From contig NC_088679.1 of the NCBI RefSeq assembly GCF_950023065.1, positions 40,548,001 to 40,612,000 on the forward strand: a DNA stretch of 64,000 nt, in the 5' to 3' direction. Positions 23,601-38,600 of this stretch are shown here, piece by piece. Every line of letters begins with the position of its first letter. Position 1 is the first letter of the stretch. Under the pieces are notes generated by a model. The model saw only the letters and a program-made list of their open reading frames with translations, made no database searches and was not told the DNA's origin. The position numbers and the translations under genes are program-made. Source of the DNA: Planococcus citri (Eukaryota > Arthropoda > Insecta > Hemiptera > Pseudococcidae).

Positions 23601-26600
23601 AATACGATATAGTCCAGGAGAATTAGGAACGTTTATTTGGACAATATACTGATACCAAAAAATGTCCCCTGTCATACGGGGTAATATTTATTTACCCCCC
23701 TCCTCTTCAACATACGCTATGCCTCGAGGCCGTGAGCAGGGGGTTAAGATTCAAACTTGAACGAAAATCGACCAATATGTCAAAATACAGGTACGTTTCT
23801 AAAGACTCTGAATTCAAATTTTTGGATTGTTTTACTTTTAAACTCAACTTTAGCCCCGAGTGGAGGTGCTCAAATTCGAAATTTTTGAATACATCATCTA
23901 CTCAAATTGGGCCTGCGGTGGTGGGGGAGAGGGTCGAGGTGCTCAAACTTAAAAATTTGTAAAAATCGACCAATGGTGGCAAAATATAAGTACGCTTTTG
24001 AGGATGCCTACTTCAAATTTTCGGATCGTTTCACTTTTTAGCTCAAATTTGGTGAAAAAACCATTATGTTAAAATATACATTAACGAAACCACTAATTTG
24101 TTTTTTGAAAATGAATAAATATTAATTACGTAGAATGAAATGGGTATCTTCTACCTATCTTATTCATTTCCAACATTTTTATTCGCATCGAGTATAGTTT
24201 ATTTACACTGTAATACCTATGGTAAATAATTCATAGGAGTGAAAAGCTTCTCGTAAAATGGATATGGTACTATACGGAAAGATTGAAGTCTCAACCGCTC
24301 GATAATGCTTCGTACTTAACTTATTATTTTAAAGATGAAACATTTTATCAGCATGAAATTAAATATTTGATACGTATTTGCGTATAAATGAAATCAACAA
24401 ACGTTATAAATAATAGTATACTGTTAACGTTGCAATTCAAATGCATAGTTAGAGCGAAGAACAGAAAGCGGAATTTCACCACTTAAGCTTTGATTTAGAC
24501 ATAAATCCACCTTGTGGTAGGTACTGCGAATAATAATTCTCCACTAATGACATTATTTCATTCGACGAGTGCATACAAAAAACAATATTTACCTACTCTT
24601 CACGAATGCTTGTGGGTTCTTATAATTTCTTCACTTTTAATAGCATAACCTAAGACCTAAATCTGCAAGGGTTGATTTTTTTCTGGTATTAAGATTTGTT
24701 TACTTGTGAAAAAGTTGGTCGTGCTGCTAATTCGAGTGTTGAAATAATTAAACGAAATTTAAAAAGATAAAAAAGTACTTGTAAAATATGAACAAGACAA
24801 TCGAACGAATTGAGTTGCAATAGGTTATCCAGTAGGTACCAAGCACTTCGTTATTTTTCCATCATTCGAAAGAATAAAAAAAAGAAAGCGAAAAAAAAAC
24901 GATAGTATAACTTTTGCGAGAGTTGTTCGCTTCGTAGTGTGTTGGCTACTGGTAAAGTTTTTTCTTGTTATTCTTTTTGATTGATTTTAATTTTATACGA
25001 TATTCGAAGAAGTTCTGCGGTACCGAAAACCGAATAAACTCGTTGAAAACGTTTACGATTTTATACTCATGTACATGGCCACGAATGAGAGAGACATTTA
25101 ATCAATTCCATCGCGTTGACAAAACTGTTTGGCAAAGTTATATTAAGTTTTCATTTCATACAATTTTGAAAAGTTGCTTTATTGAATTGAAAGTTAGCGA
25201 GAGGCGTTTTTGTCGATGACACTTTAATGAAAGATTTATACATTTTGGTAGCTATCAAGCAGCATTCCCCTGAACGTTTTCAATGCATGATAAAAACTTT
25301 ACCATGTGTTCGTTGCTAGTTTAGAGATATATACGTTGGTACTCGCAGTATATAGGTAACTTGCCACATACCTATATTTCAATATGCGAATTTTGCACAA
25401 AACGAGGCGAAAATTCGTGCAAATAATACAAATGCCTCGAGAATAAACTTTGATTGATGTTTTCCCATCTTAAATTGTAATTACGCCAAAATCAACCCGC
25501 AATCCTAGTCTTATATAGTGTTGTAGCATTTCAGACATGTCGTTTTTATACAATCGCGTAACGTTTAACACATGTTTTGGCGCCTATAACTTAGATACGT
25601 AAATCTTGATTCGTTTGTATATAAGAGAGAACAGTGGCAGAAAAAAAATAGATGAATCGTTATCCGAGATGTTTTACTATTTAACGCGATCCATGTGAAT
25701 AAACGAATGGAAACGGATTTCGCATCTTGAAAGCGTCATCTCTCGTTTAGTTTTCCGGCAAATGAAAAATAACTTGGCACTAAAATGGTGGCCGGAAACC
25801 AGTCAACTGCATTTTATACAAAAATATCCTATTGCATGGAAAATATTCGGAGCCTTTATGTCTGAGTTTTAAAATAAAAAAGAAGAAAAAAGGAAGAACG
25901 AGAGAGAGAAAAATCTCGATATAATACTGTACCAACGGTCTTAAAAAAGTTTAACGACATATCTTATAAAAGGCTTGTTCGAACATGATTAAAAATAAAA
26001 GTAAACACAAAAACCCTTGTATAGTATCCACAGGGTGTCTCATCAAATGTCTGTTATACCGATTTTTAATTTGAGAAGGTAAAATTTGTTGACATTTTGA
26101 GCCCTTTTTTCAATATTTTGAAACTCAGAATTCCCAAAATTCAAAACGAAAACTTGCTCGTACCAATACGCAAATAAAGGTGGGTACCTACCAGTCCTAA
26201 ATTCAGTTGTATAACCCGTCAGTTTCGAATGAGCTCAAATTTAAGTCACTGAAAGAGCATGCCATCTTCACCTCAAAACCGAATTTCGTTGAATTTTTGA
26301 AACAGTCAACGTTGAGTCGTTGAATTATGTAGTTTTTCATAATGAGAGTTGTTTTAAGATAATTTTTAATTACCGAATAAAAAATAATTTTTACTGGAGA
26401 CTTCAGATATCTGCACTCAAAAATGGTGGCGATCGATTCTAGAGTTCAACTTCAGCATCCAAACCCATTTTTAAATGATCAGCTCAAAATTTTACTGTTT
26501 CTGTAAAAAAACTTTTGCCATTTAAAAAAATTCGTCAAAATTCGAAAAATTACGAGCTTCGGCGGCTTAAAATTTGGTTCTAAAGTCTTCTCGTTAAAAA

Positions 26601-29600
26601 GGAGAGAAATTTTGAATGACTGTATTGTGGAACAATACTCCTTGACACGGATGAAAAAAAAATCCAAGAACTACGAGTACATACCTACACATAATATGTT
26701 CCACTGCAGAAAAAAATCTAAAGAAAAAGCACCCCCACAAAATTTGTTGTAGCATGACCAAAATGCCTATAGAATTTGAGAGCATTGACATTGCTTTTTT
26801 TAATGTTTATATTATGTATATAGTTGGCACAGAATGCTATTCAGGAAATTTTTGGTAACTCTATTCGAAAAAGCATTTGCATTATTTATATTTGCGAATT
26901 TCAGAACGAGTACCTAACTAAATGGCATTAAAATCTAAATACGCAAATTCGACATTTCCGATGGAAATTCATTTGGAAAAATTAATTCACGAATCCCTAA
27001 TACAGCCTTTTAAAACTTATACACGGCACCGATGATAAAAAATTCTCTACCCAATATAATGAAGCTTTATGCCATGTGTTCTATGCTGTACAAATAAATC
27101 AGCGAGTTGGATTTTGAATTTAAATAGAACTACGAGTAAGAATAAGAACAATTTGAAAATCTTGTTAAAAATTACCAACACTTTGCATTGAAAAAATTCA
27201 CCAACAAATAAGCATAAGCGGGCGAATTTGAAAGTCAATGTAAAACGTAATTACGCTCGAATAAAAAGCAGCCTTTTATCCTAATAAGACTTCACTTGTA
27301 AAAAGAAAATCCTTTTCGAGCAAATAATTGCGTAATTTATCAAAAGCTGTATTTAATGTTTGTATTATTCGAAGGTGTTCTTTTTCTTTTCTTTTCTTCT
27401 TTTTTTTTTTCGTATTATAATAAGCTGCAATGTCCATAGCGATTCTCTTGTTACACTGTAGATAAGAGTGTACGCGTATAAAAGTACAACCCGTGTAGTC
27501 GAGAAAAATAAACGATCTGAATCGATCCATTATCATAATGGCAAAATGTAAAAACACTATGGGCCGCCCAGCTTCCAACGAAAAAATATTGGATACGCAA
27601 ATTTACGACTTTTTGCACCACGAGGTAATGGAAGAAGCGCGATTAACATTCGAGGAAAACCTTTCTTGGTGGAATTTTAAATCACCTTTAAACAGTCTTG
27701 TAACACACCTACACATATATCAGTTTCATGCTCCCTTAAATATACCTATTTTTAACAGAATAGGTACATTTTATCCCTCTTATGTGTATGTTTTTTTTAT
27801 CTTTTCTGAAATATACGCGGCTAATAATTAGATTATCTAAAACATGTACCTACGTACTCGTACATAAGAACTGAGTAGAATTTTAACTTTTTAAAAATGC
27901 GTTCGCACGAATTACTAAATTAAAAAAATATCAACTTTGAAATTAAGAAGGTATAATAACACGATGGACCTCAGTAAAGAATTTTTCGTGTTTACGGAAG
28001 AGTGTATACAAGGTGTCCCACTAAAATCTTGTTATGATCTAAACTTGATAGTTAATAGGGAACAGTCAAAAGAATTCATTGTCGATTTGAATGAAACTTT
28101 GCCTACTTTTTGCAAGCTAGGTATCGAGGTAATACGTTCCTGGTTCAATTTTTTTGAGATGTACCCAATATGAAAATTGTAGGAACAAAATTTACAGTAT
28201 TTAGAATTTTTGATCGTAGTTTCTGGCTCAACTTTTCGAGACGAACAATTTTTTTTTTTCACAAAATAGAAGAATGATATTTCATTAAAACTGAAGGAGT
28301 TATCTTTACCTAGGTACTTAAGTACCTAAGTATATTCTACTTTGAAAAAAATATGAATTTTCATTAGTTCCTCAACATTTTAAAAATGACATTTTGATGA
28401 ACTTGAAAGTAAATTCTTATGCGGGTAGGTAATTTTAACTGACGAGTTTGGTGAAATTATCCATAATTTAAATTGAAGGATCTACCTACATAGAGACAAA
28501 ATTGGAACACAGCCCCCCCCCCAGAAACTTTAAATTATTTGTACAAATGTTTTTTATTTGAAACTTCGTTATCAATAATGCTATTTATTAGAACTCTATT
28601 AGGTACTAAAAATTTCCAACTTTTCCAAGGCTTAGCAAAATGTCGAAAAATCATTTTTGAAAGTTCGCTATCCCTTTGGCGATTTATTGACAGACAGGCA
28701 CCAATTCAAAATTTTAGAAAAGGGCCCATTTTTCCCCAAATAATGTTTCCCAAATTTTCAACAGTCAGCGTCACGCTAACCAGCAGGTAATTCATCTAAA
28801 GTCTCCCGTAATTTCCCAAAAATTATCCACTTATAATTCAGTAAAAAATTACTTGTAAATTAAAGATCACCAGTGAATGGTAATGTACTTATCTACTAAA
28901 GTTACTAGTAGGTAATTTATTACCAAAATTTACCAAAAATTGGCAGTAATTAACCCAAAAACACCTTCAAAAGGCAGAAATTTACCAAAAATTAAACGTA
29001 AAAAATTACTAGTATGTAGTTTACTAAATAAAATTACTAGTAATTTACCTAAACTTAACTGTAATTTACCAAAAATTACCTGTAATTTACCCCTGTAATT
29101 TAAGAAAAAATTACATGTAATTTACCAAAAATAACCTGTAATTTACCAAAAATTACCTGTAATTTACCAAAAATTACCTGTAATTTACCAAAAATTACCT
29201 GTAATTTACCAAAAATTACCTGTAATTTACCAAAAATTACCTGTAATTTGCCAAAAACTACCAGCAATTTACCAAAAATTACCTGTAATTTACCAAAAGC
29301 TACCAGTAATTTACCAAAAATTACCAGTAATTTACCAAAAACTACCAGTAATTTACCAAAAATTATCAGTAATTTACCAAAAATTAGGTACCAGTTATTT
29401 ACCAAAAATTACTAGTAAATTAGGTGCCAAAAATTACTGGTAATTCACCAAAGATTACCAAGAAAAATACCAGCAATTTTGTATAATCAGAATTCAGATC
29501 ACGTAGATTTTCTGATTTGAAATTGACTATTTTTTTTCCAAATCGTAATTTTTTCCAAGTTTTAAAATGTTAGACAAAATAATCTAAGTAATAAAAATCA

Positions 29601-32600
29601 TGATATTAAAAACTTTTAAAATATTGAAAATTGTTCAATTTTTCCCTTGTTTTTAAAAGTCTGGAATAATAAAGAATTTGATAATTTTCCCCCAAGTTTT
29701 CCAAAGTCAGCGAAGTTATTGAAATTTTGAAGTAAGTTAGGTACCTATACCTAAGTATTTTACGTAAGAGAAGCATTAGGGTAGGGTGTTGTTCATCTTG
29801 AAAACTTGAACGAGGCACATGTTCAAAATTGTTGTTGTTTTCCTACCGAAAATTTAGGGATCAGATTTGGATCTACACAATTGAATCAAATTAGATCCAA
29901 TTAGATCTCATTCGATGCACTTTTACTTATTCTAATCCAATTGGATACCTAAACATTTTTTTTAAAACCTGAACTAATTTGGATCTACCCGTATCTGAAA
30001 CTTTCGTCCTGTATGCTCGTATACCTACCCTGCATTCAATTCGCATAAAAGTGTCTCAAGAAATCTATTTTGTATGTGTTCTTTTTTCTTTCAGTGTTGA
30101 AAACAAAGTACGAAGTTCAAGTTTATGACGAAACCGTGGTTAGTGGTAATATAGCTATACTTCGTTGTATTGTACCATCTTCCGTTTCGGAGTATGTCTC
30201 GGTAACTTCATGGGTGCAAGATAACTCCATAACTATTTTTGCTAACAATAATTTAGGTAATTAATTTTCACTATATGAAAGCTTATTATAATATTTTTTA
30301 TTCGTTATTTCACCATACCTACATATCCTCTCGGTATTGTTGATTCAAAGACCTTATACCGGAAAGTAATGCCAAGAAGGGAAACAAAAACTCCTACTCA
30401 ATTACATGGGGCGTTTTGTAAGCGAGGTACCAGCTATAAGTTAATGAATAGGCAACCTACACAGGTGCTTTGAGTACGAATATACCTGCGTGTGTTTGTC
30501 TGTTTTTTGCTGCAGAGAAAGTTACGTAGGCTCGACATATTTGAATTTGGATGTCTTTTTTTTTCTTATTAAGAGGCTTAATGAGATAGTCTTTCAGTAA
30601 TGATTTTAGCTGAACATGTCACGTAGGTCGTAGGTGTATTTAATATCATCATTGAATAGCTAATTATTTTATTCCAGGTGATAAATATATCGTAGTTGGA
30701 AACCGTGATCTCTATATTTATAATGTCAGTGCTGGTGATAGTTATAATGGGTTTATATGTCGAACTATCAATCGTTTAACTGGTGAAATACAAACCAGCG
30801 CCTATCCTGCCCGTATCACTGTGACTGGTACAGTTGAAATAATTAAATATTCACACGTTTAGAGTACATAATAGGTATACATCTAGGTAGGTGTAGATTT
30901 GCTAACATATATCTACCCTTTCCATGTGGTTTAGAACCCGAAGGAATGACACCGCCGAAGCTGTTGGTTGATAAACAAAATAAGAAAAAAGTCGGAATCG
31001 ATGAACATATCACTTTATCATGTGCATCTCAAGGATACCCCGTACCTATGTACAGGTAAGAAAAAATATTTCATACAATACGTGCGTACCCTCCCACATA
31101 ATAAGTAGCAATATATTTTCACTTGGCGAGATATACATAGATAGGTATGTACCTACTCTTGAGCGTAAATCTCAGCGCTGCGATAATTTGGTCTAGCAAC
31201 GAAGTAATAATCGTGCATATAGCTTGATGTAGGGGTTATAAATTAAAAATATAGGTAATGCTTTATCAGGTTCGCTAACCCAAAGAAAAGTTTTCAAGTG
31301 CTGTTATATTGCAGTTTTGCTGCTTATAACCGTGAACTCGTATCCAACGTATTTAATTCATTTTACATCGTGATTTTATAACCTCTTCATCTCGATTTTA
31401 CCGTTTTCAGCGTTTTACGCTTATTAATCCCCGAGTTCGCTTATAGATTTTTTTGTTGTTGTTAAAAGCAAGTAGGTACCTACCTATATCGTAACGTATT
31501 TTGAAATAGAATATCATAAATAGGTAGTTGGTTTTTAAAACACACTTGCGAACTAGAATCAAAATTTCGTCTCTTGAAAATTGGCTTTACAGGCGTGACT
31601 TATTTTTAAAAAATATTTGTAATAATTTTAACCAATAGATGGTTTCGGGAAGAAAAAGAGAATCTCAAACCTGTCATCGCTACGCAAAGAATGAAATTCG
31701 GTCCTCCAGGGTTATTGCAAATTCAGCACGTCCAATACGTCGATCAAGGAAAATATATTTGTATCGTGAACAATTCATTAGGCGAAGAAAAAGTCCAGAT
31801 ATCGCTCACCGTTACTTGTTAGTATAACTAATAAAAATCTCACATAACATTAAATACCAGGAATTCGTCTAATTTAAGAAAAAAAAACTGTGTATTTGAC
31901 AGCTTCCCTGACATCTCAAATGATACCGACCAGTGAAATAATAAAAATAGGTAAAACTGTCGAATTCACGTGTAAAGTTAGCGGTTCACCTGTGAATAAA
32001 GTATCCTGGTATCATAATGGTCAATTGATATCAAACGATAAACGATATTACATATCAAATAATCCTGATAAGTTAACCATATCTCCGTTGGTCAAAGAAG
32101 ACTATGGCATGTACCAGTGTTTTGCCAGTAATGAATGGACAATGACACAGTCCGCAGCTCAATTATTACTAGGAGGTAATTATATTAATGAAGTTAATGT
32201 GCGAAACAAAGATCATCTTGAGAGAAAGAAATTAATCTTTTCTGCTTTACTATCTACTAGATGTTGGACCTGAAATCATTCATTCGTTTTCTGAACAAAC
32301 ATTACAACCGGGTCCTTCGTTATCTTTGAAATGTGTTGCAACGGGGAATCCTCCTCCGTCAATTATTTGGAAATTGGATGGTTTTCCTATACCAGATTCT
32401 AGTAGGTAAGTAAAAAAATGTGTAAACAGAGTACATACGAGAAAAATAAGAAGGTAAATGCCATTTTTGATCAAGACATCTGATCGTTTCGTGAAATTCA
32501 ATTTATAGATTCATGGTGGGCCAATACCAGAGTAGCCCAGAAGAAGTTGTAAGTCATGTTAATATTACTACTTTGAAAGATGTCGATGGAGGAGAATATT

Positions 32601-35600
32601 CGTGTACTGCCAAAAATTCAGTTGCTCAAAGTACTCGTTCAGCAAGAATTAACGTTTATGGTAAGTAACGCTAGAGTTACGAGTAAGTATTTATAATTTC
32701 TCACTGTATCCCAGTAGGTACATGAAGACGAAGGTGTGTTCCAAGTTCCAACAATATAACACAGACAGGTATAAAAAGGAAATTTTTCGAATACATATTT
32801 TGGAAGAGGAGGGTATAGGAAGATGAGAGTCAGTTTTTCCTCGTGATTAATGTCTGAATGTCTGAGCAGTTATTCTAATTTTGACTTCATGGTATTAAAT
32901 TGAACAAGTTTTTTCTAAAACACTGTAAATTGAATTAAATTAGAAACCAACTAAAAATTACGTCAAGTGTACGCCATAAGTCAAATGTAAACAGCTCAGA
33001 AATGAGAAACAATTTAGAATTGATTGAAAAAGCTTAATTAGGCGGTTCAAGTGTGAAATTAGACGGTTTAAAATTATTGTACATATCTACATAAATTTTA
33101 GTTCAAATACAAATTATACGTACCTACTTACTTGATGTTTCATGGCTCAATACTCAAATTTGGTCACAGCTTAACTTTCAACAAATTTTAGGTAGGTATT
33201 AAACGCAAAAAATATATATATGATATATATATACCAGTATACCTACTATATATCTACAGTATGACACAAAATTAGTGCCTGGTGGCTTTTATTTATTTTC
33301 CAAGTGGAAAGAGCTAGCGAAATGAATGACGCAGCGTTGAGTAGGGAAAAATAAGGGCTCTCAAAAGCGACCTTGAAAATTTCAGGTCCATGCCCAAGGT
33401 GCCCACAAATTGAAAAACTGGTTTGACCACAAATTGAAAAACCGGTTTGGTCAAAAATCGAAAAACCGGTTTGGTCAAAAATCGAAAAACTGGTTTAGTC
33501 AAAAATTGAAAAACCGGTTTGGTCAAAAAATTGAAAAACAGGGTTGGTCAAAAAATTCAAATTGGTTTTTATTGGTGCAATGTATTCTGCACACTAAGGC
33601 GACAAAAATGTGATATGAATTTTTTGAAACCGGTTCAATAATTTGCAACCAGTTGACAAAAATAACCCAAAAATTGCATTATAGAGAAAAAAGCTTGAAA
33701 CAAAAGTTGTAGAGCGTGAAAAATTACACAATTCTGTCTAATCACATTTTGAAACCGGTTCATTGGTTCACATTTAGCAACCAGGTTTTGACAATCACCT
33801 AAAAATTGAAGTTAGAGAAAAAAGCTTGAAACAAAAATTATAGAGCGTGAAAAATTGAACTATTTTTGCTGATCGGATTTTGAAACCGGTGGATTAATTC
33901 GCAGCCAGTTATCAAAAATTACCCAAAAATTGTAGATAGAGAAAAAAGCTTGAAACAAAAATTGTAGAGTGTGAAAAATAACACAATTCTGTATAATCGC
34001 ATTTTGAAACCTGTTCATTGGTTCGCATTTAGCAACCATATTATCAACAATCACCTAAAAATTGGAGATAGAAAAAAAATTTTGAAATATAAGCTGTAAA
34101 GCGTGAAAAATAGAACTATTTTTGCGAATCAGGTTTTTAAACCGGTTCATTAATTCACAGCAAGTCATCGAAAGTTACCTGGTTGCAAATTAATTAGCCA
34201 GTTTAAAAATCCGATTAGCAAAAATAGTTCAATTTTTCACGCTCTACAACTTTTGTTTTAAGCTTTTTTCTCCATCTAAGTTCGTTTTTAACAGGCATTT
34301 TCAAACTTTCTCCTGAAATTATTACAATTTCTAATTTTTGAACAAGTGAAAGTATGTATCAGTTGAGGTGTTTTTGAAATAGGTATTAGAAAAGGTATAT
34401 TTCACAGGAAACCCATTTGTTTGAGAGAAAGTAATAGGGAGGGGATATACCTATTCTAACTTGATGAAGTCACAACAACAGTTGATAAGATTGTGTTTTT
34501 TAAGGAAGGAAGAAGAAACTCGATTAGTTACGAGTATGTAATAAGACGAAGAAATATTGTAAATTCATTTTTAAAAATGTCGAATCTAACAAAAATTATT
34601 ATTTACTTTTTTTTCACAGGTCTTCCTTTTATTCGGCCTATGTCAAAAATTACTGCCATTTCGGGAAGTAGATTAATCATCAAATGTCCAGTGGCTGGGT
34701 ATCCCATAGAATCAATTACATGGGAACAAGGTTACGGTATATTCTTTCGTGATGTTTGATATTACACAGCTATAATTACAGCGAGTAGCGCCGATATTCA
34801 TAATTTTTATAATGACACAGGTGGCGTTCTATTACCGGTGAATAGAAGACAGAGAGCATTTCCAAACGGCACGTTGATAATAGATCAAATCCAACGAGCC
34901 AGCGACGCCGGAACGTATACTTGTCAAGCGCAAAATCGTCAAAAACAGAACGCTCGAAGGGATGTAGAAGTTCAAGTGCTAGGTGATTTAAATGTTTGAT
35001 TTTTATGACGCCCACGTAGTATATGTATAGTATAGAAGCGCAAATTACACGACGAGACGAGGGGAGGCTATACTACATATATATATATAGAATGAGGAGA
35101 GAAAAAAACACCGTAGGTACCTACCGAGCAACCCATTCATTCTTTTTCTCATTTTCAGTTCCCCCTAAAATAATGCCTATTCCACCGCTGACAAATTTAC
35201 TTCAAGAGGGAAACAGAGCGGGTATTACGTGTCAAGTGGTAGAAGGGGATTTGCCTATAAATTTTCGCTGGGAGAAATCGACTCCGACCGGTCGTACAGT
35301 CGAACTGGGTGCAGTAACCCGCAGAATTGATGAGTACACTTCAGCCTTGATTATTGAAAAGATTACCCCGTCGCATTCTGGAAATTATACGTGTATCGCG
35401 CAAAACAACGCTGGAGAAGAAAAGCTCACCGTTCCTGTTACCGTAAATGGTGAGACATAGACTATAGTTGTTATACCTACCAATCCTAATCGATCAAAAA
35501 ATATCCACTAGTATACGTAGATTTCTAACAATCGTTTTAAAACCTAAAGTACCGCCGCATTGGATAGTCGAGCCTAAGGATATTAGTATATCGGCTGGTA

Positions 35601-38600
35601 AAGATTTAATGCTACATTGCAAAGCTGAAGGATACCCTGTACCTACGATAGTATGGAAAAAAGCCATAGGTAAAAGCTTCGACAGTGACATATGAAACTA
35701 ATTTCACTTTCTCGCGCCAACATTGATGAATTATTTTTCTTATTTTAAGGTCAAGAAGTCGGCGAATACAAGGATTTTATTTACGAACCGAATTTGAATC
35801 TTTTTCTGAACGGGTCGCTTCAATTTTTACACGTTAATAAGAAAAGCGAAGGGCATTATTTATGCGAAGCCAAAAACGAAATCGGTTCCGGTGTCAGCAA
35901 AGTGATTTTCTTAAAAGTTAACAGTAAGTACGCTACACTATACATACATATAGGTAGGTACCTATCTAAAATAGGTACCGACTTAAAACTTGCAATTATT
36001 TTATCAAGGTTACAGATTATTTCATATTAATCAGCATCGTTGACATTAAAACATCCGAAAACTTCTTTTACTTTAATTGCAAAATCACGTTTTTGAAAGT
36101 CTAAAAAAAAATGTCGCTTTTTGGTGAAAATATAATTTACCATGGGAGATTGTAAACAATAAAAGCAAAGGCGAAGAAACTTGTGATTAAAAGTGACACT
36201 TTACATTGACGTTAGAAATGTTTCAAAAACAAAGTAAAGTAACTATAAAATAATGATGTTGAGCTGGATGAATGTATACGTACCTATCTAGCGCCTTCGT
36301 CGAAAATCATTATTAAATTTTACATTGAACGAATTAGGTAGGTACTTTATTTAATCAAGTTATCAATTATGATGAAAATTTGTTTCTCATCGTTACGGTT
36401 GAATTTTCCTATTTGTAAAAATGTCTAGGTTTATTATTTTTAGAGTAAGGTAATGAGTAATCGATTTTGTTATAGAATAAAAGCTTAAATTAAGCAACTG
36501 TCGTGTGATTGTTTCAGCTCCTGTTCATTTTGTTCAGAAATCTAGACAGTTGAATATTTTAAAGGGAGATGCTGCTCATTTACAATGTAATGCATTAGGT
36601 GATAATCCGATTGACATAATTTGGACCGGATCAAAAAATCAGCCCATTTCAAATGATGTTGACCCTAGGTGAGTAAACAAAAACTAAAGATATCTTATCA
36701 GTTTGGTCAGAACTGTCAGAAGGTCAGAAGATTTTATTTTTACGAGGAAAAAAACCCCAATTCTGCTGAATTTTTGCACCTCAATTATTTCTATCTTGAC
36801 CCTCATGGTGGAGGGATGGGGCGAAAAGTTCGTAATAGACTTAGATGTTGTTGTAAAGTTTGGTTCTTTTTAGTTGAAACACATACATAGGTACTTGATG
36901 TGTATTTACGGCAAACCGATTATGCAATTTTATTAACATGAGTGATTACGATGCAAATGCAGATGATTTGCAGGATCTGCGTACTGGTTAGTTATTAACT
37001 TGAACTAAAATGAAGTCGAGACTTCCCATTTCACTCGTTTTTTTTAATGTTCTTTTGGGTGGTTTAATAAAATTGCTACCATCATTTTGATAATGAGCCT
37101 CCAAAATGTTGAGGTGTACTAGATAGAGCGAGTCGTTTTTCAATTTTAAAAAAAGTGATGGAGCTTCGCAAAAAATGTTGGTCAAATGACCTCAATAGGA
37201 CGCAAACAAATTTTTAATTTTCAAAAAAGTAATTAGTTCAACCAACCACTTTTGACGAGCTAGCTCAAAATTTTAAGATATTAAAATTTTTTGGTTCAGG
37301 TGATCTTATGATGTTTTTAGTAGGTACCTAGGTACTTGCCTATCATCACTTTAAAGCCATTAGAAATGCTCCAAGTTCATTTTTATTCAAGCTCATGAGT
37401 TCTCAAAGTATCAATTTTTTTTACCTACATCCTTGTTTAATAAAATATTGACAACATAAAAAATTAGTTGAACCAATAAATAAATACCTAAAATAAATTA
37501 AAAAATTAAAAAAATTCGGTGCATTTTTTCAAAACTTTGAGAACTTATTGCGACGTTGCAAAGGAGGGGAGGGGACTACATTGCATAAAGTTTGACTCGA
37601 AAATTTGAAATTTTGTTTGTCTTATCGAATGGGTTGCTAGCTATAATTTTTTCCAGGCTTCATAAAATTGAAAAAGAAAAAAAACAACGTGAAAAATGAA
37701 AAACGACTCGCATTACCGATGCATTGTATTGTATTTTTTCGAATATTCACGGTGAAGTCTATTTTTAGCAACGTTTTGTTCAAAATATAAAACTTTATAA
37801 AATATTTTTTTCAAATCTTCGTGAATTAATTCGAATATTTTGAAAAATAGGTACTCGATCAGAGATCAGATACTTGACGAAGGAAAAATATCTGAATTAG
37901 GAATCACAAAAGTTTTTCGCCACGATACCGGTGCTTTCACTTGCCACGCTAAAAATAACTATGGACAAGATGAAATGACTATTCAGCTCATCGTACAAGG
38001 TAAATTGAGTCCATAAAAATTTTCTCATATCTACATCATTAGGTATAATAGAATTTTACCATTTTACATTTTTTTCCTCAGAAATTCCAGAAACACCAAA
38101 AAACATTCGAATTGCAGAACAGGGCAGTAAATCAATTACATTGTCCTGGACCCAACCATACGCTGGAAATAGTCCAATTATTAATTACGTAGTGCAAAAT
38201 AAATTAGCTTCAGGTATTTTAGTCAAAATATTAATGCTAGCGAAATAGGTATCTGAAATTACTTACCTACCTATCTACTCGAAATAAGTGTTGGCATTAA
38301 AATTCATCTATCATTTTAGCGGCTTGGTCAGTGGATCCTGCTAAAGTTGTGGTTCCTAGTACTAAAACATCGGCCGTTGTTGAAAACCTGACGCCGGCTA
38401 GCACTTATCATTTCAGAATTTTAGCTGAAAATAGCATCGGCTTAAGCGAGCCTAGCGAAATGATACAAATTACCACTCAAGAAGAAGGTAAATATTTGAT
38501 TTTAAAACAAACAACGCTTTATTTGCAGCGTCGATCTTTTATACTTCGAACCTACCGTGGTTAGGAACGTTGTGCTATCTAAGGCGAGAATAAGGAACTA

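Larger units (their letters stand above)
14605..30094 (+). other. 15.5-kb intron between Ig1 and Ig2
   Basis: The longest intron seen (GTAAGT...TTTCTTTCAG). It holds an LTR-like piece with an inverted copy near 21370-22005, a repeated 200-bp unit at about 23740-24060, and a 21-bp tandem array near 29085-29415. Two short frames at 27538-27831 and 27961-28173 (+) have no recognised homologue and no sign of being exons. In Dscam1 this is where the alternative exon-4 cluster sits, but no second Ig2-like exon was found. Confidence 0.75.
32661..34619 (+). other. Repeat-rich intron between Ig5 and Ig6
   Basis: About 2 kb. It holds an AT microsatellite near 33217-33250, a 24-bp minisatellite at about 33405-33560 and a longer alternating tandem array at about 33620-34290, listed separately. 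No exon-like frame seen. Confidence 0.8.

Noticed and set aside
27538..28173. Two short + frames (97 and about 71 codons) in the large intron
   Set aside because: No recognised family, no splice-site pattern or codon bias that would support a nested gene.
29100..29405. Minus-strand frame of KLQVIFG repeats
   Set aside because: A by-product of the 21-bp array, whose period is divisible by three.
33314..33613. Frames on both strands rich in KNRFGQKS or TKPVF repeats
   Set aside because: By-products of the 24-bp minisatellite.
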